Shown: positions 1-4,765, counted from the stretch's first letter. The stretch: 7,274 bases of DNA from Methanocorpusculum sp. (GCA_017622255.1 JAGARL010000187.1:1-7274); one strand, 5' to 3'. Program-made: numbers and translations. Notes: generated by a model not told the origin, from the letters alone.

Positions 1-87
1 CCGGTACTTGGTCTTGGACTCATTCTTCTTACCTTCCCGATGATGGAGTTCTTCGCAGCAAAGTACTTTGACAACCTCTTTGAGTGA
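1..87 (+). CDS. C-terminal fragment of an unidentified membrane protein (5' end outside the window)
   Basis: An open frame runs from the first base to a TGA at 85-87 and encodes 28 residues. The fragment begins with a hydrophobic, Gly/Leu/Phe-rich stretch typical of a last transmembrane helix and ends in a short polar tail (KYFDNLFE). The stop codon directly abuts the ATG of the acetyltransferase at 88, so the two genes are probably co-transcribed and translationally coupled. Too little is present to name a family; a transporter or other polytopic membrane protein is only a guess. That the frame is coding is inferred from the hydrophobic composition and the stop/start junction. Confidence 0.6.
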   Translation, partial: PVLGLGLILLTFPMMEFFAAKYFDNLFE

Positions 88-681
88 ATGACCATCACTC
101 TTAATTTACATGATTTGGAGAAGGCACAAAAAACACTTGCCTGTGCATTCTTCAATTATCCTTTTCCATCTCTTTCAATAGCAGAGCCAAGGAGGATGAG
201 ATGTCTGGAAATTCTTTTCCGTCTGGAGATGGAGTATCTCATTAAACGCGGAACTGTTGAAGCAGACAGCGCAGAGTGCGGCGGTGTTGTTGTATGGTCA
301 ACCATAGGTGCTGCCGGAAGCGGAGCTCCCGCAGTTAGTCTCATCCGAAGGCTGTTTGGGAAGATGAAGATATCAGAGATGATTAATCTCGCAAAAAATT
401 CTTCTGCAGTGGAGAAGGGAAGGAAAAGCCTGAATCTTCCGGATGATACGCTGTATCTCTATGCAATCGGCGTCTTGCCTGAGATGCAGGGGAGGGGCAT
501 TGCCTCGAAACTGATTCAGGAAAAACTCAGTGAGTGTGCGAAACAGACAGTCTATCTGGAAACAAACACCGAACACAACTGCAGATTTTACCAAAAGCTC
601 GGATTCGAGCTGATTCTGAAAACCTACTATCAGAAGAATGACCTTACCACATGGTATCTGGTGAAGTATCCAGAACTCTAA
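88..681 (+). CDS. GNAT-family N-acetyltransferase
   Basis: This 197-residue protein carries the GNAT fold in its C-terminal half. Motif A lies at about residues 122-145, with the acetyl-CoA pyrophosphate-binding loop Q134-G-R-G-I-A139 following a beta strand (LYLYAIGVLP). Motif B lies at about 155-173: VYLETN, then N164 and the FYQKLGF signature (167-173), the usual helix and 'YxxxGF' element near the end of the fold. By family knowledge it transfers an acetyl group from acetyl-CoA to an amine, but the substrate cannot be read from the sequence. The first 115 residues are less typical. The ATG at 88 follows the upstream stop without a gap and has no clear Shine-Dalgarno site, so coupling to the membrane-protein gene is likely. 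No toxin-antitoxin partner is visible nearby. Confidence 0.88.
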   Translation: MTITLNLHDLEKAQKTLACAFFNYPFPSLSIAEPRRMRCLEILFRLEMEYLIKRGTVEADSAECGGVVVWSTIGAAGSGAPAVSLIRRLFGKMKISEMINLAKNSSAVEKGRKSLNLPDDTLYLYAIGVLPEMQGRGIASKLIQEKLSECAKQTVYLETNTEHNCRFYQKLGFELILKTYYQKNDLTTWYLVKYPEL

Positions 682-995
682 CCATTTCATTCTAAGAAGG
701 ATTAAACCCATACGAAAGGTTTCTCTGGTGATTTTGAACGCATATACCTTTTTCGTGACTTTCACTGAGTTTTCGCGATTTTTATCATTTCGCGTTTTTG
801 CCGCGAGGCGAGAAGGGCGAGGGAGCGAAAGCGACTAAGCCATTAGTACGTCGGCACGACGTGCGTCGCGACTCAAGGCGTGAGCAAGTCCGAAGGACTG
901 GCGATTCGCGTTGGTTTCGTGTGAATTTCGCGTAGGAAAAACGCTCATACGAAGCCCAGGAATTAACCCAACTGAAACTAAAAAGAAGAGAGAAC
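682..995. other. Gene-free region between the GNAT and DUF1922-like genes
   Basis: No credible coding frame occurs here; the open frames on either strand have no family-like features. The left part (682-780) is AT-rich with a weak TATA-like CATATACC at 741-748 on the + strand. The right part (about 793-953) becomes abruptly GC-rich and full of short palindromes, listed separately. At 978-984 the - strand has a short T run (CTTTTTA), a possible termination site for the DUF1922-like gene. Confidence 0.6.
848..953. repeat. Cluster of consecutive short hairpins, function unknown
   Basis: Several perfect or near-perfect stems follow one another. ACGTCG/CGACGT with loop GCA is at 848-862. CTCA/TGAG is at 872-884. 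AGTCC/GGACT with loop GAA is at 887-899. GCG/CGC is at 901-909. A nested stem at 916-953 has TTCGTGTGA pairing with TCATACGAA (one G-U pair in RNA), enclosing GCGT/ACGC. The block is more GC-rich than its flanks and has no reading frame. It could be a structured RNA, a 3'-end processing or termination region for the DUF1922-like gene, or a dispersed intergenic repeat. The stems are seen directly; the role is unknown. Confidence 0.5.
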
Positions 996-1229
996 CTAAA
1001 CCCGCTCAAACTTCACCGCAGAAGTAAAGCCGGTGTTTTTTCGCTCCTGCATGCGCATGACTTCCTGCGCGGCATCGTCTGCTGAGGCAAAAACTGCGAG
1101 GAGTTTGGTTTTTTTCAGGTCAAGTTTGTGTCCGCACTGGCAGGTTTTGGTGGCATGAGACAGGTCCGCGGACATGATTCTGCGGCATTTTGAACAGCCT
1201 ATTACGGCAAATCCGGTTAATTCTGGCAT
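996..1229 (-). CDS. Small zinc-ribbon protein, DUF1922-like
   Basis: The short form is 77 residues. An N-terminal CxxC (C12, C15) and a following CxC (C30, C32) form a likely zinc knuckle. A helix-prone segment follows (SADDAAQEVMRMQERK) with a short basic tail. The pattern resembles archaeal DUF1922 proteins (Methanothermobacter MTH1184) and, more loosely, haloarchaeal DUF5817 zinc-ribbon proteins; this comparison is from memory. Its function is unknown, and zinc binding is inferred from the cysteines. An in-frame ATG at 1250 would add seven residues. I prefer 1229 because relatives begin just before the first cysteine strand, but neither start has a good Shine-Dalgarno site. The gene diverges from the tRNA-Tyr gene across an AT-rich promoter region. 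Confidence 0.75.
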   Translation of the reverse strand: MPELTGFAVIGCSKCRRIMSADLSHATKTCQCGHKLDLKKTKLLAVFASADDAAQEVMRMQERKNTGFTSAVKFERV

Positions 1230-1303
1230 AGATGGAACTCTTGCCAACATATTTGCCGTCTAACCATATGAGGGTTTGGGAGATGCGGATGAATTCCGAC
1301 AGA

Positions 1304-1313
1304 TTTATATTTT
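1304..1313. promoter_or_regulatory. TATA-like element between the DUF1922-like gene and the tRNA cluster
   Basis: The + strand reads TTTATATTTT here. Its centre lies about 36 bases before the mature 5' end of tRNA-Tyr (1344), which fits a TATA box with a leader of about 9 bases. Read on the - strand (AAAATATAAA) it is also an acceptable archaeal TATA box, giving a leader of roughly 30-50 bases to the DUF1922-like gene. No other TATA-like sequence stands out between the two genes. Shared use is inference. Confidence 0.5.
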
Positions 1314-1343
1314 CAAACATCATTGTTATTAGAGCAGTCATAA

Positions 1344-1452
1344 CCCGACTTAACTCAGATGGTAGAGTGCGCGGCTGTAGTAAGATTAATGCCTGCGGGC
1401 ATACTGCGCGGCTACCGCGATGTCCCCGGTTCGAATCCGGGAGTCGGGACCA
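1344..1452 (+). tRNA. tRNA-Tyr (anticodon GTA) with a 33-base intron
   Basis: The acceptor stem CCCGACT (1344-1350) pairs with AGTCGGG (1442-1448), giving the C1-G72 pair that marks archaeal tRNA-Tyr. The D stem is ACTC/GAGT (1353-1356, 1365-1368). The anticodon stem CGCGG (1370-1374) pairs with CCGCG (1415-1419). The anticodon GTA is at 1377-1379, followed by G37. The T arm is CCCGG-TTCGAAT-CCGGG (1425-1441). The discriminator is A1449, followed by an encoded CCA (1450-1452). The loop closes correctly only if 1381-1413 is removed as an intron between positions 37 and 38, the canonical archaeal site. It is the first gene of a three-tRNA cluster and the only one with a convincing TATA box. Confidence 0.95.
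1381..1413 (+). other. Archaeal tRNA intron (33 bases) in tRNA-Tyr
   Basis: Removing these bases restores a seven-base anticodon loop, CTGTAGA. A bulge-helix-bulge can be drawn: exon C32-U-G-U35 pairs with intron GCGG (1408-1411; two of the four pairs are G-U), leaving three-base bulges A-G|T at the 5' site and C-T|A at the 3' site. Inside the intron, ATGCC (1389-1393) pairs with GGCAT (1398-1402) around a TGCG loop, a UNCG-type tetraloop closed by C-G. The helix between bulge and hairpin is weak. The last nine intron bases repeat the exon sequence at 1368-1376. Confidence 0.85.
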
Positions 1453-1479
1453 TTTTCCAATGACGCACAAGCAAAACTT

Positions 1480-1552
1480 GCCCAAATAGTGTAGTGGCCT
1501 ATCATGCAGCCCTGTCACGGCTGCGACTCGGATTCGAATTCCGATTTGGGCG
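1480..1552 (+). tRNA. tRNA-Asp (anticodon GTC), copy 1
   Basis: Acceptor GCCCAAA (1480-1486) pairs with TTTGGGC (1545-1551), and the discriminator is G1552. The D arm has a short stem (GTG/CAT). The anticodon stem GCAGCC/GGCTGC encloses loop CTGTCAC with GTC at 1514-1516. The T arm is TCGGA-TTCGAAT-TCCGA. CCA is not encoded, unlike the neighbouring tRNA-Tyr. Only 27 bases separate it from tRNA-Tyr, with no TATA-like sequence between, so it is probably co-transcribed. A T-rich stretch (CTTTTTC, then TTTT, within 1556-1572) follows it. Confidence 0.95.
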
Positions 1553-1607
1553 CATCCTTTTTCTGGTGTTTTGCAGTGCAAAGCGGTTATGATTGTAATG
1601 TAATCTT

Positions 1608-1680
1608 GCCCAAATAGTGTAGTGGCCTATCATGCAGCCCTGTCACGGCTGCGACTCGGATTCGAATTCCGATTTGGGCG
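1608..1680 (+). tRNA. tRNA-Asp (anticodon GTC), copy 2
   Basis: All 73 bases are identical to copy 1; the anticodon GTC is at 1642-1644. CCA is not encoded. The 55-base spacer from copy 1 shows no clear TATA box, so expression probably depends on read-through from the tRNA-Tyr promoter. The 3' flank resembles that of copy 1, showing that the duplication covered more than the tRNA itself. Confidence 0.95.
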
Positions 1681-1700
1681 TTTTCCTTTTTCTGATTTTT
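1681..1700 (+). terminator. T-rich terminator candidate after the tRNA cluster
   Basis: Three T runs (TTTT, TTTTT and TTTTT) follow directly on the last tRNA-Asp gene. Archaeal RNA polymerase stops at such T tracts without needing a hairpin, so this is a reasonable end for the tRNA transcript. Confidence 0.5.
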
Positions 1701-1992
1701 GCTAAGTAAAGCGGTTTCATATCTCTCGGCAAACGAACCAGTGCGTAGCAAAAAAGACTGTAGTATTTTTTCCGACACTGACCAATCCAAAACAGCACCT
1801 CAAAGCACCTGTTCTGCAGCATCAGGATTTTCAAAGAGAACGAATTTCAGCCATCCTGCCCGGATGGATAATCCAAACCCCGAATGAAGAAGATAAAACC
1901 AGTCCACTGAACAAAGAGACTGTTGAAAGAAAGGAAAAAAGATTGGGTGTTATTCCTGCAGGAATCCTGCAGAGTATGGTATTTCTGTGTGC
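1701..1992. other. Gene-free region between the tRNA cluster and the lipoprotein gene
   Basis: I see no supportable gene here. A perfect six-base-pair hairpin, CCATCC-TGCCC-GGATGG, is at 1851-1867. AACAGCACC and GCACCTGTT form a loose inverted repeat near 1792-1814. The right end holds the lipoprotein terminator candidate. Confidence 0.5.
1935..1972 (-). terminator. Hairpin plus T-run terminator candidate for the lipoprotein gene
   Basis: CTGCAGGA (1956-1963) and TCCTGCAG (1965-1972) form a perfect 8-1-8 palindrome, 20 bases past the lipoprotein stop. A second overlapping palindrome, ATTCCTGCAGGAAT, is at 1952-1965. On the - strand a run of six T (1935-1940) follows, in a pyrimidine-rich context. 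With a one-base centre the real RNA loop must be larger, so the stem would be about six pairs. Confidence 0.5.
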
Positions 1993-2898
1993 TTATGTGC
2001 GGATGAAGGTAATTCCTTCTGCAGTGAGGAACTGACCTTCTGCAAAGGTGTTCTCTGCAAGTGCCTTGAAGAATGCATCCTCTGCTGCCATGTCTTCCTC
2101 TGCGCCCATCATCTTGGTGGATGCAACGTTCTTGAAGGTAACCTTACCGTCTTTAACCTCGTACTCGCCGAAGTAGTTGTTAACCGGTGCCTGACCTGCG
2201 AAGGTTCCATCCTCTGCGAGGGTGAGAGTGATGCCGTCAACAGTCATCCAGTTGCCGACAACGGATGCGGTTAAGGTGAGTTTGCCAAGGGTAAGCTTGC
2301 CGTTCTCAACAGAGAAGGTCTTTGCTTCTGCAAGTGCTGCAAGGAATGCTGCTTCTGCTGCCATGTCTTCCTCAGAGCCGAATGCCATGGTGGAGAGAGC
2401 ATCGGTGAACTCGATACCGTTCTCAGTGTATGCGTAGGAACCGGAGAAGAGGTTAACCGGACCGTTTGCGGAGAAGGTCATATCCTTGTTGAAGGTGATA
2501 GTGATGCCGTCTTCAGTGACGAAGGTTCCAACGAGTGCCTCTGCAAAGGTTAAGACTTCCTTACCCTCGGACATGAGGACAAGCTTTCCGTTCTCGACCT
2601 TGAAGGAGTCAACGGAGTTCAGTGCTGCAAAGAATGCTCTCTCTTCTTCAGAGTCGGTCATAAGGGTTGCAGCGATGTTGAATACAATCTTATCACCGTC
2701 AATGGTGCAGGAGCCGAAGAAGCTGTTCTGCGGTGCCTGTCCAAGGACAGAGCCTTCCGGAGTGATGGTCATAGTAATGTCGGTACCTGGCACATACCAG
2801 TCGCCTGCCGGAGACTGGGTCTCAGTGCTGATGCAGCCTGCAGCTGCAACAATGCCCACAAGGGCAAGTGCTAAAACAACGAATGCTGTCTTTCTCAT
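1993..2898 (-). CDS. Secreted lipoprotein with three tandem META-type (DUF306/HslJ-like) domains
   Basis: The protein has 301 residues. The N-terminus has a basic MRK start, a hydrophobic core (residues 5-18) and a lipobox A19-A-G-C22, so it is probably exported and lipid-anchored. Three repeats follow, at about 31-119, 122-212 and 213-301. Each starts with a 'G-x-W/F' strand, has an (A/G)PxNxxxG(S/E) segment (residues 55-63, 146-154, 237-245), and ends with an acidic helix before 'F-x-x-x-x-G-x-L'. This resembles META domains, known from HslJ and related envelope proteins; the assignment is by pattern. Repeats 2 and 3 share EEDMAAE (176-182 and 267-273), while repeat 1 lacks four of those residues. 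A 20-base DNA identity (2081-2100 and 2354-2373, 91 codons apart) supports internal duplication. The molecular function is unknown. The gene is monocistronic, with its own promoter and terminator candidate. Confidence 0.85.
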   Translation of the reverse strand: MRKTAFVVLALALVGIVAAAGCISTETQSPAGDWYVPGTDITMTITPEGSVLGQAPQNSFFGSCTIDGDKIVFNIAATLMTDSEEERAFFAALNSVDSFKVENGKLVLMSEGKEVLTFAEALVGTFVTEDGITITFNKDMTFSANGPVNLFSGSYAYTENGIEFTDALSTMAFGSEEDMAAEAAFLAALAEAKTFSVENGKLTLGKLTLTASVVGNWMTVDGITLTLAEDGTFAGQAPVNNYFGEYEVKDGKVTFKNVASTKMMGAEEDMAAEDAFFKALAENTFAEGQFLTAEGITFIRT

Positions 2899-2920
2899 AC
2901 TACATCATTGGACGCCTGAG

Positions 2921-2928
2921 TATATATA
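2921..2928 (-). promoter_or_regulatory. TATA box of the lipoprotein gene, implying a leaderless mRNA
   Basis: TATATATA is centred about 26 bases before the A of the ATG at 2898. Archaeal transcription usually starts 22-27 bases after the TATA centre, so the transcript would begin at or within a few bases of the start codon. No Shine-Dalgarno motif is present upstream, which agrees with a leaderless message. Confidence 0.7.
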
Positions 2929-2958
2929 CGTGGCTTAAGTTACGAAAATTTTTGCACC

Positions 2959-2965
2959 TATAAAA
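2959..2965 (+). promoter_or_regulatory. Possible + strand TATA box
   Basis: TATAAAA on the + strand is a good archaeal TATA match. It would start a transcript near 2987-2990 that reads into the hairpin region and has no protein gene ahead of it. In an AT-rich spacer it may be chance. Confidence 0.25.
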
Positions 2966-2974
2966 CGTGTAAAA

Positions 2975-3013
2975 TCGAAAAATAAGCTCAAATTAGAGTT
3001 TTTGATTTTTCGA
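2975..3013. repeat. AT-rich inverted repeat
   Basis: TCGAAAAAT (2975-2983) and ATTTTTCGA (3005-3013) are perfect inverted copies. The 21-base interior contains CTC/GAG, which could extend the stem. It lies downstream of the superoperon and upstream of the lipoprotein promoter. Confidence 0.5.
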
Positions 3014-3066
3014 GATTTTGGGCACACAGCGCTCGCGCGGGAAATGTGTGCTGTAAAAACCTGCAG

Positions 3067-3302
3067 GAGCAATGCGACAGCATTGCAAAACAAGTGAAGG
3101 TGCGATGAGCACCGAAACGACACAGACTGGAACCATGCGATGATTTCCGATTCGTGCAGATTCGCGTTTTTCTTCATAACACCATCTTCCAAAAATAAAA
3201 CCGCGAATCTGCACGAATCAAAAATACAACCCCGGCATCTACCCTTAGTCGTTCCGGTGCTCATCGCACCTTCACGTGCCATGCAACGCTATCGCATTGC
3301 TC
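3067..3302. repeat. Long nested inverted repeat (55-bp outer arms, 18-bp inner arms)
   Basis: Outer arms 3067-3121 and 3248-3302 are inverted copies matching at 48 of 55 positions without gaps. Each arm itself folds: GCAATGC-GACA-GCATTGC (3070-3087) and GGTGC-GATGA-GCACC (3099-3113) in the left arm, with counterparts in the right. The right-arm version of the first hairpin keeps pairing through a U-G pair when read on the - strand. Inside lies a second, perfect 18-bp inverted repeat, 3149-3166 and 3202-3219. No target-site duplication or transposase is seen. It may be a miniature element, a structured RNA or an end-of-operon structure. Confidence 0.85.
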
Positions 3303-3328
3303 TTAAGAAAAATCACTGAAAAAAAGAA
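3303..3328 (-). terminator. T-tract terminator candidate at the end of the superoperon
   Basis: On the - strand, right after the prefoldin stop, there are runs of seven T (3319-3325) and five T (3308-3312). The long inverted repeat begins at once beyond them. T runs alone can stop archaeal RNA polymerase, and the repeat may add to this. Confidence 0.55.
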
Positions 3329-3703
3329 TTACTGGGCGGTTGGTGCTCCGCCGGAAATTGCATCCTGAATCTGCTTCTGAAGCTGGGAGGCTCTCTGTGC
3401 CATAGCCTTCTCCTGCTTGTCAAGAGAGCTGATACGGAGTTCAAGAGAGTCTGCCTTATCGGTTAACTCCTTCTTGACAGTCTCCTTGTCCTTCTGAATC
3501 ATAATAGATCCGATAGAAGAGAAAACTGCTGCATCATCCTTTACAGCCTCAAGCTCTTCAACTGCGCGCTTGGTCTCGCGAAGAGTCATTTCGTACTGCA
3601 TTTTCTGAGACGATACCTGCTGAAGCTGCTGCTGAATCTGCTGAAACATAGCAAGCTGCTGCTGAATCTGCGGCGGAATTGCCGCCTGTGGGTTCATTGC
3701 CAT
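3329..3703 (-). CDS. pfdB: Prefoldin (GimC) beta subunit
   Basis: The 124 residues match the usual length of archaeal prefoldin beta. Two long coiled-coil helices, about 8-55 (Gln-rich, QQIQQQLQQVSSQKMQYEMT) and 72-116, flank a central beta-hairpin segment (DDAAVFSSIGSIMIQKD, 56-72) that mediates hexamer assembly in this family. Prefoldin (alpha2-beta4) captures unfolded proteins in the cytoplasm and hands them to the thermosome; the alpha subunit is not in this window. A GGAG lies 10 bases before the ATG at 3703, supporting that start over the second ATG at 3697. It sits 3 bases after pcc1 and is the last gene of the superoperon, its usual position in archaea. Confidence 0.95.
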   Translation of the reverse strand: MAMNPQAAIPPQIQQQLAMFQQIQQQLQQVSSQKMQYEMTLRETKRAVEELEAVKDDAAVFSSIGSIMIQKDKETVKKELTDKADSLELRISSLDKQEKAMAQRASQLQKQIQDAISGGAPTAQ

Positions 3704-3706
3704 TTT

Positions 3707-3949
3707 TTACAACTCCAATACTTCGAGTGATACATTAATCAGGCGCAGCCACATATTCAGCGATGCCCGCATCGCAGACACATCCTCTGCGAACACGCAA
3801 AGCGTCAGTGATGCGTCATCATATTCTAACTGCACCTGTGATTTCTCCCCGGGATCACTTCCCGCTTCCGGGGAAAGAGCTGCATACAGCTTCTCTGCAT
3901 GCGGCGTTTCAAAGACAAACCGTGCCGAATGATTCATCAAAGGCTTCAT
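3707..3949 (-). CDS. pcc1: KEOPS complex subunit Pcc1
   Basis: The start at 3949 gives 80 residues, the normal size for archaeal Pcc1; an upstream in-frame ATG at 3997 lies inside the Brix gene and is unlikely. The chosen ATG overlaps the Brix stop as ATGA. Family features are an N-terminal strand (HSARFVFET), a helix with AEKLYAALSPE (18-28), and the C-terminal signature M60-R-A-S-L-N65 followed by LRLINV. Pcc1 is the dimerisation subunit of KEOPS, which with Kae1, Bud32 and Cgi121 makes N6-threonylcarbamoyl-adenosine at tRNA position 37. The other KEOPS genes are not in this window. Confidence 0.88.
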   Translation of the reverse strand: MKPLMNHSARFVFETPHAEKLYAALSPEAGSDPGEKSQVQLEYDDASLTLCVFAEDVSAMRASLNMWLRLINVSLEVLEL

Positions 3950-4347
3950 ACCATAACCTGGAATACATACCGCATCTTCTGCGTTCCGCAGAAACAAATC
4001 GGACCTTCCACGGACGCATCAAACGTAATCGGCAGATACGGCTTTAACCGCTCGTAAAGCTCCTCTTCACGAGTCACAAAACCCTTGTGGAACTCTGCAG
4101 TACGCTCAGACACAGTAATATTGGTAATCAGCATGGAAAAGACGATTTCTCCATTAACCGTCAGATCAAAAATCGGACCTTTCCGCTTTGAACCTGAGAT
4201 AAAAATGATATTGGGGTCGTCTTCCCCAAAGTCGCGGAGACCGGATTTCCCCCGCTGTACGTATGGGAAGTCCAAGGCAAAAGCTATCTCTTTTGCCAGC
4301 TTCCGAACCTCCGGCTGTGGTTTGCGCGATGAAGTAACTATTGTCAT
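3946..4347 (-). CDS. Archaeal Brix-domain ribosome biogenesis protein (Imp4-like)
   Basis: The 133 residues form a single compact Brix-type domain. The N-terminal 'TSSRKP' with a helix ([16 protein letters not shown]) and the following [13 protein letters not shown] are typical of short archaeal Brix proteins, which lack the extensions of eukaryotic Imp4, Brx1 and Rpf1. The family binds rRNA and acts in ribosomal subunit assembly; an archaeal role is inferred from the eukaryotic relatives. The ATG at 4347 overlaps the rpoP stop as ATGA, and its own stop overlaps the pcc1 start in the same way, so three genes in a row are translationally coupled. It occupies the expected position in the superoperon. 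Confidence 0.85.
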   Translation of the reverse strand: MTIVTSSRKPQPEVRKLAKEIAFALDFPYVQRGKSGLRDFGEDDPNIIFISGSKRKGPIFDLTVNGEIVFSMLITNITVSERTAEFHKGFVTREEELYERLKPYLPITFDASVEGPICFCGTQKMRYVFQVMV

Positions 4348-4475
4348 CGAGCTTTCAGTACTTTAGTGCCGGCCCCGCGGGTCTTGAAGAGAATGCGGTG
4401 ACCACAGTAGGGGCATCTGACATTGTTGTCAATCTCCACCATCTGTTTACAGCGGGCACACTTGTAACTGACCAT
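4344..4475 (-). CDS. rpoP: DNA-directed RNA polymerase subunit P (Rpb12-like)
   Basis: This 43-residue protein has two zinc-binding knuckles, C6-A-R-C9 and C21-P-Y-C24, followed by G25-H-R and a basic tail ending [14 protein letters not shown]. These are diagnostic of archaeal subunit P (Rpo12), the counterpart of eukaryotic Rpb12/RPABC4, which binds the assembly platform of RNA polymerase. A GGGAG about 10 bases upstream lies in the end of the L37Ae gene, and only 5 bases separate the two. The stop overlaps the Brix start as ATGA. Its position after L37Ae is standard in the superoperon. Confidence 0.95.
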   Translation of the reverse strand: MVSYKCARCKQMVEIDNNVRCPYCGHRILFKTRGAGTKVLKAR

Positions 4476-4480
4476 TAAAA

Positions 4481-4765
4481 TTATGCTCCCTTGGTCTCAA
4501 TAGCGCGAAGGACAACCTTCAGGGACGGGGTCTGCGGAGTGTATGCTCCACCTGCGTACTTGTATCCGCATTTCTTGCATTCCCAGATTCCGGTTCCGAC
4601 ACGCTTGACTGCAACAGTGTCGCATTTTGGACAGAGGTGCTTTGCGCGGGAAATCTTCTCGCTCTCATTTACCAGTTTGCGGCCGAAACGACCGTATCTC
4701 GGACCAAAGCGTCCGGCACTGCCGGTGACGCGTCCCTTTGCTACGTGCTTGCTCTTGGATGCCAT
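4481..4765 (-). CDS. rpl37ae: Large-subunit ribosomal protein L37Ae (eL43)
   Basis: The 94 residues fit the family length. A basic, Gly-rich N-terminus ([19 protein letters not shown]) precedes a zinc ribbon with C45-P-K-C48 and C63-K-K-C66 (KHLCPKC ... [15 protein letters not shown]). It is a cytoplasmic 50S ribosomal protein found in archaea and eukaryotes. A GGAG (complement of 4775-4778) lies 9 bases before the ATG. It is the only gene of the cluster preceded by a sizeable gap (68 bases), where SBDS is its upstream neighbour instead of the usual rrp42. Confidence 0.97.
   Translation of the reverse strand: MASKSKHVAKGRVTGSAGRFGPRYGRFGRKLVNESEKISRAKHLCPKCDTVAVKRVGTGIWECKKCGYKYAGGAYTPQTPSLKVVLRAIETKGA

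Larger units (their letters stand above)
1480..1716 (+). repeat. Tandem duplication of tRNA-Asp plus its 3' flank (128-base period)
   Basis: Copy 1 (1480-1588) and copy 2 (1608-1716) align without gaps at an offset of 128 bases. The tRNA parts are identical. The 36-base flanks (1553-1588 and 1681-1716) still match at 23 of 36 positions, including a T-rich segment and a shared AAAGCGGTT at the end. This indicates an older tandem duplication in which selection or gene conversion kept the tRNAs identical while the flanks drifted. Confidence 0.75.
2899..3328. other. Gene-free, hairpin-rich region between prefoldin beta and the lipoprotein gene
   Basis: No credible gene is present. The open frames here (for example on the - strand at 2935-3282) run through palindromic DNA and lack family-like features. 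The region holds, from left to right, the lipoprotein promoter, a + strand TATA-like site, an AT-rich hairpin (2975-3013), a GC-rich hairpin (GCACAC at 3022-3027 with GTGTGC at 3046-3051), the large nested inverted repeat (3067-3302) and a T tract at the end of the superoperon. Confidence 0.65.

Noticed and set aside
373..765. - strand open frame opposite the acetyltransferase
   Set aside because: Composition is unlike a real protein and the + strand gene has clear GNAT motifs in the same DNA.
1120..1581. Open frame on the - strand crossing tRNA-Tyr and tRNA-Asp
   Set aside because: It is the antisense reading of tRNA genes; the segment RLPDSNRG is the familiar spurious peptide produced by translating tRNA complements.
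1587..1790. Short - strand open frames over tRNA-Asp copy 2
   Set aside because: They repeat the same antisense tRNA peptide and have no start signal or domain.
1480..1992. tRNA-Asp as an integration site for a mobile element
   Set aside because: No integrase, no partial tRNA copy and no direct repeat of the tRNA 3' end occurs elsewhere in the window; the second copy is complete and tandem.
2935..3282. Cysteine-rich - strand open frames within the inverted-repeat region
   Set aside because: They run through palindromic noncoding DNA and lack a start signal or domain; coding would also conflict with the inverted-repeat arms.
3067..3302. CRISPR array or complete insertion sequence
   Set aside because: The repeats are inverted, not regularly spaced direct repeats, and no transposase or target-site duplication is seen.
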